Source: Pirellulales bacterium
Lineage (GTDB): Bacteria; Planctomycetota; Planctomycetia; Pirellulales; Thermoguttaceae
NCBI GenBank assembly: GCA_030642635.1
Contig: DAOWNK010000196.1
Span: forward strand, 1-6,160
Length of the DNA stretch: 6,160 nucleotides
Reading direction: 5' to 3'
In this document: positions 1-6,025 of the stretch, in pieces
Layout of the letters: every line of letters starts with the position of its first letter
Numbering within the stretch: the first letter of the stretch is position 1
The notes under the pieces: generated by a model
Databases searched by the model: none
Told to the model about the DNA's origin: nothing
The model's input: the letters and a program-made list of their open reading frames with translations, nothing else
Position numbers and translations under genes: made by a program

Positions 1-847
1 GGAACGGTCCGCCGCCGACCCGGGTGGTATATGTCTTAATGATGCCGATCACCTTGGTTACAAACCGCCCGGCCACGCCGGAACCGGCCGACACGCCCAC
101 GCCCGAGCTGTTGCTGCTGGTGACGAACGGGAAGGTGCCGTGGTCAATGTCGAGCAAGGCGCCCTGCGCGCCCTCGAAGAGGATTCTTTTGTCGGCCTCG
201 ACCGCGTCTAGCAGGTAGGCGGTCGTATCGGCAACCAGCGGCTTCAGACGTTCGGCATATCGGAGATAGGTTTGATAGATTTCGTCGGCATCAAGCGGCG
301 TCATCTCGGCGGCGCCGCTCAGCCCGGCGAGAATCCGATTCTTCGCCGGCACGATTTGTTTGATCCGGTCTCTGAAGTCGTCGCGGTACATGTCGCCGAG
401 CCGGACGGCCAACGAGCGGCCGACCTTGTCGCGATAGCACGGCCCGATGCCGCGCATGGTGGTGCCGATTTCCTCTCCGCCGATGCACAACTCGTTAAGC
501 AGCCGGTCTTCCTCGAAGTGCCACGGCAGAATAACGTGTGCACGGTCGCTGACCATAAGATTATCGGCGGCCTGGACGCCGCGTGCGGACAGCCCGTCAA
601 TTTCGTCCAACAGCGTACCGGGATTGAGCACAACGCCTCCTGCGATGACGCACTGCACCTCGCCCCGGAAGATGCCGCTGGGTATTAGCGAAAGTTTATA
701 GGTTTCCCCTCCCGTCACGACGGTATGCCCTGCATTGGCGCCGCCCTGATAGCGAACGACAATGTCGTGCTGTTCTGTCAGCAAGTCGACGATCTTGCCC
801 TTGGCCTCATCGCCCCACTGCAATCCGATGACACAAGTACCCGGCAC
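1..847 (-). CDS. purA: Adenylosuccinate synthase PurA, N-terminal 282 codons (cut by window edge)
   Basis: This cytoplasmic enzyme joins IMP and aspartate using GTP to give adenylosuccinate, the first committed step from IMP to AMP. I translated the minus frame by hand and it is open throughout. Family motifs appear in order: QWGDEAKGK (residues 10-18, catalytic Asp13), GGANAGHT (35-42, catalytic His41), IPSG, IGTTMRGIGPCY in the IMP-binding region, then FEGAQGALLDIDHGTFPFVTSS and TRVGGGPF just before the window edge. Full-length PurA is about 430 residues, so roughly one third is missing at the C-terminus. The start chosen is GTG at 847, with GAGGA at 856-860 eight bases upstream. An in-frame GTG at 862 overlaps that site, and an in-frame TAA lies further up. 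The fourth residue of the GDEGKGK motif is Ala here. The gene is divergent from the oppA-like gene. Identity is very secure. Confidence 0.97.
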   Translation of the reverse strand, partial: MPGTCVIGLQWGDEAKGKIVDLLTEQHDIVVRYQGGANAGHTVVTGGETYKLSLIPSGIFRGEVQCVIAGGVVLNPGTLLDEIDGLSARGVQAADNLMVSDRAHVILPWHFEEDRLLNELCIGGEEIGTTMRGIGPCYRDKVGRSLAVRLGDMYRDDFRDRIKQIVPAKNRILAGLSGAAEMTPLDADEIYQTYLRYAERLKPLVADTTAYLLDAVEADKRILFEGAQGALLDIDHGTFPFVTSSNSSGVGVSAGSGVAGRFVTKVIGIIKTYTTRVGGGPF

Positions 848-855
848 AACCCCTG

Positions 856-860
856 TCCTC
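856..860 (-). promoter_or_regulatory. Ribosome binding site that sets the purA start
   Basis: The minus strand reads GAGGA here, eight bases before the GTG at 847. This favours 847 over the in-frame GTG at 862, whose last base overlaps the site. With GTG847 the catalytic residues fall at Asp13 and His41, matching the standard numbering of the family. Confidence 0.7.
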
Positions 861-917
861 ACAAATGAATATTTTTACGTATCACGGGCAACTTGCCCTG
901 GAACTGACAAACATGTT

Positions 918-947
918 AATCTATCAGACTGAAGGTGCGGTGGTCAA
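918..947 (-). promoter_or_regulatory. Candidate purA promoter
   Basis: The minus strand reads TTGACC (942-947) as a -35-like box, an 18-base spacer, then TAGATT (918-923) as a -10-like box. The -35 matches the sigma-70 consensus at five of six positions and the -10 at four of six. Transcription would start near 911, leaving a leader of about 64 bases. The match is moderate and such boxes occur by chance, so this is only a candidate. Confidence 0.35.
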
Positions 948-1008
948 GGCCGCCGGTACGGCGGCTTGGATACCATGCCGTGAAAAAAGCTGAATAACTC
1001 CAAAAACT

Positions 1009-2634
1009 ATGAAATCGTTTATCCCATATTTTGCCGTAGCGGCCGTGCTGGCGGCGATAATTTGGGCGGTGTCGTTCGGCACGCTGCCGCCGGCCGATTT
1101 TACTTTCTGCAACGGCGACGAGATCAAGACGGTCGATCCGGCCATTGTCACCGGCGCACCGGAGGGCCGGATCATAAACGCACTGTTCGAGGGCCTAACA
1201 CGCTGGAACCCCAAAACACTCGAGCCGGAGCCGGCCGTGGCCGCCTCGTGGGATATCTCCGACGATAAACTTACATACACGTTCCATTTGCGCAAAAACG
1301 CCCGATGGTCGGACGACACACAGGTTACGGCCGACGACTTCGTCTGGTCGTGGCGGCGGTTTCTGCACCCGGCCACCGGGGCCGAATACGCATACGAATT
1401 GTGGTACATCGTCGGCGCCGAGGAGTTTACAACCGGCAAGATTAAATCGGATTTCAGTTCGGTTGGCATCAAGGCGCTCGACCGGCAGACCTTGCAGGTG
1501 CAACTGAAGCATCCGGTGCCGTACTTTTTGAGCCTGGTCGGCTTTTACCCGATGTTTCCGGTCAATCAGCGATGCGTCCGGAAACACGGCTATCCGGCAT
1601 GGACCAAGCCGGAGAACATCGTCTGCAACGGCCCGTTTCGGCTTAAATTCAGGCGCATCCGCGACCGCATCCGGCTGGTCAAAAGCGACACATACTGGGA
1701 CCGTGACAACGTGCGACTGAACGTGATCGACGCCTTGGCCGTCAGCTCATCGACCACGATGCTGAATCTGTACATGACAGGCCGGGCCGATTGGATTACC
1801 ACCGTACCGGTTGAGGTGATACCCGAGTTAATGAAACGCCCGGAGGGTGATTTCACCCCGTCGCCGTTCCTGGCCGTTTACTACTACGTGGTCAACACCA
1901 CGAAGCCGCCGCTTGACGACAAGCGCGTGCGACAGGCGTTGGCCCTGGCGATCGACAAACAGCAGATTGTCGATAAAGTCGCCCGGGCCGGCCAGCAACC
2001 GGCCCGAAGCCTGGTGCCGACCGAGATTCGCAAGTACATTGACTACATACCCGCCGAGTGCGGCCAGTACAATATAGAGGAAGCCGGGCGGCTGCTGGCC
2101 GAGGCCGGGTATCCCGGCGGCCGTGGAATGCCGAAGGTCGAGATACTTTACAACACCAGCGAAAACCACAAGGCCATAGCCGAGTTGTTGCAGGCTCAGT
2201 GGAAGCGCGCGCTGGGCGTCGACGTGCGATTGCGAAACCAGGAATGGACAACGTACTTGAACAGCCGGCGGCAGAAGAAATACCAGATCGCCAGGGCCGG
2301 CTGGATCGGAGATTATGTCGATCCGAACACGTTCCTCGACATGTTCGTCACCGACTCGCCGCAAAACCATACCGGCTGGAGCAACACCGAGTACGACCGA
2401 CTGATCGACTTCGCCCAACAAGAACCCGACGAGAAGAAGCGCCTGGCGTACTTCCACCGGGCCGAACGCATTTTGATGGACGAGATGCCGGTCATCCCAA
2501 TATATTTTTACGTTTCCACGTCGATGGTCCGGTCGTACGTGAAGGGTTTTTATCCGAACATCCAGGACGTCCACCCGCTGCGGGCGATTTGGATTGAGGG
2601 GAAGGGGGAAGGGGGAAGGAAAAGCAGGAACTAA
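1009..2634 (+). CDS. Peptide/nickel-family ABC transporter substrate-binding protein (OppA-like, SBP_bac_5)
   Basis: This is the extracytoplasmic solute receptor of an ABC importer, probably for oligopeptides, 541 residues long (usual for the family). The N-terminus is hydrophobic (residues 7-23) with no lipobox: the first Cys is residue 34, in a TFC context. The protein is therefore probably membrane-anchored or cleaved by signal peptidase I, not a classical lipoprotein. Family features include NGDEIKTVDP near residue 35, FEGLTRWNPKTLEP, ARWSDDTQVTADDFVWSWRR (about 98-117), VRQALALAIDKQ (about 306-317) and GWIGDYVDPNTFLDMF (about 431-446). ATG1009 is the only close start, since an in-frame TGA lies at 991, and it has no visible Shine-Dalgarno site. 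It precedes two permease genes in the same direction. The last dozen residues (GKGEGGRKSRN) are encoded by a purine repeat and are probably not ancestral. Ligand specificity cannot be read from sequence. Confidence 0.93.
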   Translation: MKSFIPYFAVAAVLAAIIWAVSFGTLPPADFTFCNGDEIKTVDPAIVTGAPEGRIINALFEGLTRWNPKTLEPEPAVAASWDISDDKLTYTFHLRKNARWSDDTQVTADDFVWSWRRFLHPATGAEYAYELWYIVGAEEFTTGKIKSDFSSVGIKALDRQTLQVQLKHPVPYFLSLVGFYPMFPVNQRCVRKHGYPAWTKPENIVCNGPFRLKFRRIRDRIRLVKSDTYWDRDNVRLNVIDALAVSSSTTMLNLYMTGRADWITTVPVEVIPELMKRPEGDFTPSPFLAVYYYVVNTTKPPLDDKRVRQALALAIDKQQIVDKVARAGQQPARSLVPTEIRKYIDYIPAECGQYNIEEAGRLLAEAGYPGGRGMPKVEILYNTSENHKAIAELLQAQWKRALGVDVRLRNQEWTTYLNSRRQKKYQIARAGWIGDYVDPNTFLDMFVTDSPQNHTGWSNTEYDRLIDFAQQEPDEKKRLAYFHRAERILMDEMPVIPIYFYVSTSMVRSYVKGFYPNIQDVHPLRAIWIEGKGEGGRKSRN

Positions 2635-2767
2635 ACAGGAAATGAAACTATGAATACAAAAGGCGAAAAGGGGGAGGCGGAAGGTGGAAAGCGGAAGATG
2701 GAAAATCTGAAATCATCTTGCATTCCCCTTTCTCCCTTCCCCCTTCCCCCTTCCTCTTTTCGCCTTC
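2598..2767. repeat. Polypurine/polypyrimidine inverted-repeat element at the oppA-oppB junction
   Basis: The left part is a purine tract built of heptameric GGGGGAA-type units (2598-2625). The right part is the matching pyrimidine tract (about 2724-2770). A perfect 20-bp inverted repeat pairs 2600-2619 with 2735-2754. A second perfect 11-bp pair (AAGGCGAAAAG and its complement) lies at 2660-2670 and 2756-2766. The segment 2661-2706 is a further, more diverged purine tract. The element overlaps the last codons of the oppA-like gene and fills the gap before oppB. The GGGGGAA tract is also mirror-symmetric, so triplex DNA is conceivable. It resembles an interspersed repeat or small non-autonomous insertion, but no terminal target duplication was identified. 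Confidence 0.8.
2637..2652 (+). promoter_or_regulatory. Start signal (AGGA plus ATG2650) stranded upstream of the repeat
   Basis: AGGA at 2637-2640 stands nine bases before ATG at 2650, just after the oppA stop, which is exactly where an oppB start would be expected. The frame from ATG2650 is open through the purine element to 2862, but enters the permease region in the wrong frame, so it does not encode a recognisable protein there. The distance from 2650 to the permease ATG at 2789 is 139 bases; removing one 7-base repeat unit would make it 132, a multiple of three. It may be the remnant, or an alternative phase, of the original oppB start. Confidence 0.4.
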
Positions 2768-2788
2768 CTCCTAAAACGACTCGCCTGG

Positions 2789-3673
2789 ATGGCGATCACG
2801 CTCTGGGTGATCTTTACCGTGAGCTTTTTTCTGATGCGGGCGGTGCCCGGCGGACCGCTTGATAGGGAGCGAAGCCTGGCCCCGGAGATCGAAAAGAACC
2901 TACGAGAGCGCTACCACCTCGACGAGCCGATATGGCGGCAATACGTCCGAGAGTTGGGCAACGTCGTGCGGCTCGACCTTGGGTACAGCTTTCGGCTGGC
3001 CGACTTTCGGGTGGGCGAGATCATCGCCCAGGGGTTTCCGGTCTCCGCATCGCTGGGGATCGTGGCGATGCTGTTTGCGCTGTCGCTGGGCCTGACGGCC
3101 GGGATTGTCTCGGCGGTGCGGCGGCAGACGATCGTCGATGTGGCGCTCATGCTATTGGCGACCGTCGGCATTGCGCTGCCGAATTTCGTCATCGCCGGCG
3201 TGATGATTATCCTGTTCGTGTTCATCTGGCCGTTGTTTCCGGCGGCAGGTTGGGGGACGCTCGGGCAGTTGGTTTTGCCGGGATTTTGTCTCGGTGCGCC
3301 GTATGCGGCGTATATCGCCCGGCTTATGCGTACCGGTATGTTGGAGGTGCTTTCGCAAGATTACATCCGCACGGCGTACGCCAAGGGGCTGCCCACGCGG
3401 ACGGTGGTGCTGCGCCACGCCTTGAAGACGGCCGTGCTGCCGGTCGTCTCGTTCCTTGGTCCGGCAACGGCCGGTATACTAACCGGGTCGTTGGTGATCG
3501 AGCAGATATTCGCAATCCCCGGCCTCGGCGCACACTTTATCCAGGCAGCTACCGGCCGGGATTACACGCTGGCGATGGGTCTGGTGCTGATCTACACCAC
3601 GTTGCTGTATACGATGAACACGTTGGTTGATATTTCGTACGCGTACTTGGATCCGCGAGTGAAGTTGGAATAA
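2789..3673 (+). CDS. ABC transporter permease, OppB/DppB-like, with disturbed 5' end
   Basis: This is an inner-membrane permease subunit of the peptide importer, pairing with the OppC-like protein downstream. The 294 residues from ATG2789 hold the typical order: a first membrane segment (residues 2-19) ending in MRAVPGGP, a periplasmic stretch, membrane segments near 83-110, 118-147 and 160-178, the EAA-type cytoplasmic loop around 191-215 (DYIRTAYAKGLPTR) that docks the ATPase, IPGLG near 245, and a C-terminal DPRVKLE. OppB is usually about 306 residues. Conserved-looking residues LLKRLAW are readable in frame just upstream of ATG2789, but no ATG, GTG or TTG lies between them and the in-frame TGA at 2708. 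ATG2789 has no Shine-Dalgarno site, being preceded by a pyrimidine tract. The product may therefore be slightly shortened at its N-terminus, poorly translated, or switched by repeat length. Confidence 0.88.
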   Translation: MAITLWVIFTVSFFLMRAVPGGPLDRERSLAPEIEKNLRERYHLDEPIWRQYVRELGNVVRLDLGYSFRLADFRVGEIIAQGFPVSASLGIVAMLFALSLGLTAGIVSAVRRQTIVDVALMLLATVGIALPNFVIAGVMIILFVFIWPLFPAAGWGTLGQLVLPGFCLGAPYAAYIARLMRTGMLEVLSQDYIRTAYAKGLPTRTVVLRHALKTAVLPVVSFLGPATAGILTGSLVIEQIFAIPGLGAHFIQAATGRDYTLAMGLVLIYTTLLYTMNTLVDISYAYLDPRVKLE

Positions 3674-3678
3674 TTTTT

Positions 3679-3690
3679 GCCGCTTGCGGC
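3679..3690. repeat. Small palindrome GCCGC-TT-GCGGC after oppB
   Basis: A perfect 5-bp stem with a 2-base spacing lies directly after the oppB stop codon and a T5 run. The T-run precedes the stem on the plus strand, so it does not fit an intrinsic terminator in the direction of transcription. It may be a short interspersed palindrome; a genome-wide count would show this. Confidence 0.45.
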
Positions 3691-3705
3691 TTAGCAACAC
3701 TTTAT

Positions 3706-3732
3706 GCCCCTGGACGCAGTCCAGGGGCTTTT
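3706..3732 (+). terminator. Terminator-like hairpin between oppB and oppC
   Basis: GCCCCTGGAC (3706-3715) pairs perfectly with GTCCAGGGGC (3719-3728) around a 3-base loop, followed by TTTT (3729-3732). This is a strong GC-rich stem with a short U-tract on the plus strand. It sits inside what should be an operon, so it may act as a partial terminator or attenuator, or stabilise the 3' end of the oppA-oppB message. The U-tract is short (four), so termination may be incomplete. It could instead be a dispersed palindromic repeat. Confidence 0.55.
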
Positions 3733-3736
3733 GGAC

Positions 3737-3740
3737 AGGA
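3737..3740 (+). promoter_or_regulatory. Ribosome binding site that sets the GTG start of oppC
   Basis: GGACAGGA ends at 3740, seven bases before GTG3748. It supports the GTG start, and lies only four bases after the T-run of the upstream hairpin. I see no separate promoter between oppB and oppC. Confidence 0.6.
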
Positions 3741-3747
3741 AAACATC

Positions 3748-4803
3748 GTGAACACAACACACGGCACATCGCTGGGCCAGGACGCATGGCGGCGTTTGCG
3801 TCGCAACCGCGCGGCGATGCTCTCGCTTTGGTTCCTGGCGATGCTGTGCATATTGACCGTTCTGACGCCGCTTTTGCCGCTCCAGGGGCCTCGGCTGGTA
3901 GATACCTCCAGGCAGTTCGCCGCACCGGTCGTCTGGCCGCTTGTAGAACCTTCCATGCCAGCCGGTGGCGAAAGAAACACAGACGCCGTGCTGTCAGAGG
4001 GGTTCGGCGAGTTGGGTCCTGTAAGCGATGCGTTGCTGCGGCTTCGCATGGCCATGTTCGGCAACTGGTCGATCGCGTCGATTTGCGGCACCGACAAGCT
4101 GGGCCGCGACCTGCTCTCGCGGCTGTGCTGGGGTGCGAGAATATCGCTGGCCGTCGGCGTGGTGGCGACGCTGGTTTCGCTGGTGATCGGCGTTTCGTAC
4201 GGTGCGGTTGCCGGCTACATGGGCGGACGGATCGACAACCTGATGATGCGTTTTGTCGATGTTCTGTATTCGATCCCGTTCATCTTCGTCGTTATCTTTT
4301 TGATTACCATACTCAGCGCCGAGGGGATCAAGGAACCGCTGGAAGAAAAGTACGGCATCAACCGCATCGTGATATTTTTTGTCGTCGTCGGGGCGATCTA
4401 TTGGCTGACTATGGCCAGGGTAGTGCGAGGGCAGGTGATCTCGTTGAAGCACGAGCCGTTTATCGAGGCCGCCCGAACCATCGGCGCCGGACACGGGCGG
4501 ATCATCTTCTACCACATCGTGCCCAATCTGCTGAGCGTAGTAATCGTCTATTTGACGTTGACCGTTCCCCGGGTAATGCTCTTCGAGGCGTTCCTGTCGT
4601 TCCTGGGCCTTGGCGTCGAGCCGCCGGACGTTTCTTGGGGACTGCTGGCCAACGAGGGTGTCGGTGCGATCACACCGGTGCGGATATACTGGTGGCTGGT
4701 GATATTCCCCGGCCTGGCGTTGGGGCTGACGCTGTTGGCGTTGAACTTTTTAGGCGACGGTCTGCGCGACGCGCTTGATCCGAGAATTAAGGACCCTCGT
4801 TAA
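3748..4803 (+). CDS. ABC transporter permease, OppC/DppC-like
   Basis: This is the second inner-membrane permease subunit of the importer, 351 residues from GTG3748. The N-terminus has the OppC_N pattern: basic WRRLRRNRAA, then a membrane segment at about 23-45. A long extracytoplasmic stretch (about 46-112) precedes GTDKLGRDLLSRLCWGARIS (about 113-132), the hallmark entry to the permease domain. The EAA-type loop that contacts the ATPase is at about 236-260 (EPFIEAARTIGAGHGRIIFYH), followed by LSFLGLGVEPPDVSWG and the C-terminal LGDGLRDALDPR. A charged insert (SAEGIKEPLEEKYGINR, about 190-206) separates two membrane segments and makes the protein longer than the usual roughly 300 residues. 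The gene follows oppB by 74 bp and ends inside the convergent propeller gene. No oppD or oppF follows it. Confidence 0.94.
   Translation: MNTTHGTSLGQDAWRRLRRNRAAMLSLWFLAMLCILTVLTPLLPLQGPRLVDTSRQFAAPVVWPLVEPSMPAGGERNTDAVLSEGFGELGPVSDALLRLRMAMFGNWSIASICGTDKLGRDLLSRLCWGARISLAVGVVATLVSLVIGVSYGAVAGYMGGRIDNLMMRFVDVLYSIPFIFVVIFLITILSAEGIKEPLEEKYGINRIVIFFVVVGAIYWLTMARVVRGQVISLKHEPFIEAARTIGAGHGRIIFYHIVPNLLSVVIVYLTLTVPRVMLFEAFLSFLGLGVEPPDVSWGLLANEGVGAITPVRIYWWLVIFPGLALGLTLLALNFLGDGLRDALDPRIKDPR
4787..4803. other. 17-bp tail-to-tail overlap of oppC and the propeller gene
   Basis: The plus-strand oppC stop (TAA, 4801-4803) lies inside the minus-strand gene, whose own stop (TAA, 4789-4787) lies inside oppC. 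I see no hairpin with a T-run in either direction near the junction, so the two transcripts probably overlap in antisense. Confidence 0.85.
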
Positions 4804-5959
4804 ACAACACCCACGTGCCGGTCTTGCCGCCCACGGCGATATCCGGCCGGCCGTCGCCGTTTAAGTCGGCAACGCGGATTTGCATTCCGATGCCCACGCC
4901 GCCGCCCGGCGGGCTGATCGTGTGTCGGGTGAATTTCTTGGCCGCCCGGTCCCAAGTGTAGTAGTACATACACTCCGGCTCATTGCCGCCGGGGTCACCG
5001 CCGCAATGTCCGCGCACCCGCTTGCCGGTGATCAGTTCTTCGCGGCCGTCGCTGTCCAGGTCGGCCCAGACCAGGCAGTGTACCTGCGACCACGATTTGT
5101 CGATCAGGTGTTCCGTCCAGGTGGTGGCGCCGTCGGGTTTCGGCTCGCCTTGCTCCCACCAGTACAATCCGAAGTCGTGTGCCCGGCCCCAAATAATGTC
5201 GTTTCGTCCGTCGCCGGTCAGATCGACGATAATGCACGGGCAACTCGGGTGTGGCCACGCCGTCTCGCCATGGAACTTCCGCGGTTTTGCCAGTGGGTCG
5301 CCCTCCGGCCACTCGTACCAGCCGGTTTCTACCAGCAGGTCTTCCCGGCCGTCGCCGTTTATGTCACCGAAGGCGTAACCGTGCCCGCTGCCTTGGTCGC
5401 CCAGCACGATCTTTTCAGCAGTCGGCGCACCGTCGTTGGATTTTGTCAACATCCAGGCGACCGCCGGCGCCTTCTTATCCCATGAGTTTACAACGATCTC
5501 CGGCGTGCCGTCGCCGTCCAGGTCGCGCAGTTCCATTGCCTCGTTTTGCCCTCGGGTTTTTTTCAGGACGAAGCGTTTCCACTTTTTGCCCTTCTCCAGA
5601 CCGACCTTGCCGGGATTCTTGTACCAGCAAAGCTCCGGCGTCATCCATCCGATGGAAATGACATCGACCCAGCCGTCGCCGTCGACGTCCCAGACATGGT
5701 CGCCGTTGCTGCGGAAGTAAGCGTCATGCACCTCCGGTATGTCGCGCAGCGGTCGCGGTATGAATTCCGGCCCGGCGAACCAGCACGTGCCGGCGATTAC
5801 GTCCTGCTTGCCGTCCCGGTTCACGTCGGCGATTGCACAGCCCTCGTTCGGACTGATCATCAAACATCGCTTGGAAAATTTTATCGAGCGGGGCGACTCG
5901 GCGATCGCCGTACTGCAGACGGCCAAAATTGTGACGACCAAATAAAAACGAGCGCTCAT
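4787..5959 (-). CDS. Secreted FG-GAP/VCBS-repeat protein, probable seven-bladed beta-propeller
   Basis: The 390-residue product has a signal peptide (residues 1-20, predicted cleavage after AIA). It then carries seven Asp-rich calcium-binding loops of the integrin-alpha/VCBS type: DVNRDGKQD (45), DVDGDGWVD (91), DLDGDGTPE (146), DINGDGRED (199), DLTGDGRND (246), DLDSDGREE (300) and DLNGDGRPD (365). Spacing of 46-65 residues fits one loop per blade. Between them run aromatic strands such as CWYKNPG and LYWWEQG. The start is ATG5959, with AAGGA eight bases upstream. An in-frame ATG at 6073 would add 38 residues encoded by repeat DNA and hide the signal peptide, so it is rejected. No catalytic domain is seen. 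Mature cysteines include SCPC (239-242) and C319/C330 in a long loop, possible disulfides. It likely binds something outside the cytoplasm, but the ligand is unknown. Confidence 0.9.
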   Translation of the reverse strand: MSARFYLVVTILAVCSTAIAESPRSIKFSKRCLMISPNEGCAIADVNRDGKQDVIAGTCWFAGPEFIPRPLRDIPEVHDAYFRSNGDHVWDVDGDGWVDVISIGWMTPELCWYKNPGKVGLEKGKKWKRFVLKKTRGQNEAMELRDLDGDGTPEIVVNSWDKKAPAVAWMLTKSNDGAPTAEKIVLGDQGSGHGYAFGDINGDGREDLLVETGWYEWPEGDPLAKPRKFHGETAWPHPSCPCIIVDLTGDGRNDIIWGRAHDFGLYWWEQGEPKPDGATTWTEHLIDKSWSQVHCLVWADLDSDGREELITGKRVRGHCGGDPGGNEPECMYYYTWDRAAKKFTRHTISPPGGGVGIGMQIRVADLNGDGRPDIAVGGKTGTWVLFNEGP

Positions 5960-5967
5960 GATGATTT

Positions 5968-5972
5968 TCCTT
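5968..5972 (-). promoter_or_regulatory. Ribosome binding site that sets the start of the propeller gene
   Basis: The minus strand reads AAGGA here, eight bases before ATG5959. This decides the start in favour of the form with an exposed signal peptide, over the in-frame ATG at 6073. Confidence 0.75.
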
Positions 5973-5994
5973 AGGTCGGGATCCGGGGATTGCA

Positions 5995-6024
5995 CATAAA
6001 GCCGCTTTGCGTTGGTCTCGCCAC
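5995..6024 (+). repeat. Diverged copy of the 27-bp palindromic repeat
   Basis: This begins CATAAAGCCGC and ends with TTGGTCTCGCCA, matching the copy beginning at 6025 in the same orientation, except in the middle (TTTGC in place of GACC) and at one later base. The changes break the inner palindrome, suggesting an older, decaying copy. Confidence 0.75.
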
Positions 6025-6025
6025 C

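Larger units (their letters stand above)
848..1008. other. Divergent intergenic region between purA and the oppA-like gene
   Basis: This 161-bp region must hold the signals of both flanking genes. Two palindromes stand out. GGGCAA-C-TTGCCC lies at 886-898. A stronger hairpin centred on 956-958 has a perfect 7-bp stem (949-955 with 959-965), extendable by a G-T and an A-T pair, and a 3-base loop. Neither is followed by a T-run on either strand, so they are not intrinsic terminators. They could be operators or leader structures. I see no convincing plus-strand promoter for the oppA-like gene and no small coding frame. Confidence 0.6.

Noticed and set aside
272..701. Plus-strand open frames of 138 and 84 codons opposite purA
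   Set aside because: The minus strand here encodes an intact PurA sequence with all expected motifs; the plus frames are shadows.
1828..2574. Minus-strand open frame of 248 codons opposite the oppA-like gene
   Set aside because: It is antisense to a well-conserved substrate-binding protein gene, has no family signature, and has no independent start signals.
2932..3630. Plus-strand open frame of 232 codons inside oppB
   Set aside because: It is an Arg-rich shadow of the permease frame with no recognisable motif.
3684..4778. Plus-strand open frame of 364 codons overlapping oppC
   Set aside because: It is an Arg/Gly-rich out-of-frame reading of oppC, which has clear permease motifs. Long shadow frames are common in GC-rich DNA.
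4880..5485. Plus-strand open frame of 201 codons opposite the propeller gene
   Set aside because: The regular Asp-rich repeats on the minus strand prove that strand is coding; this frame is the mirror of those repeats.
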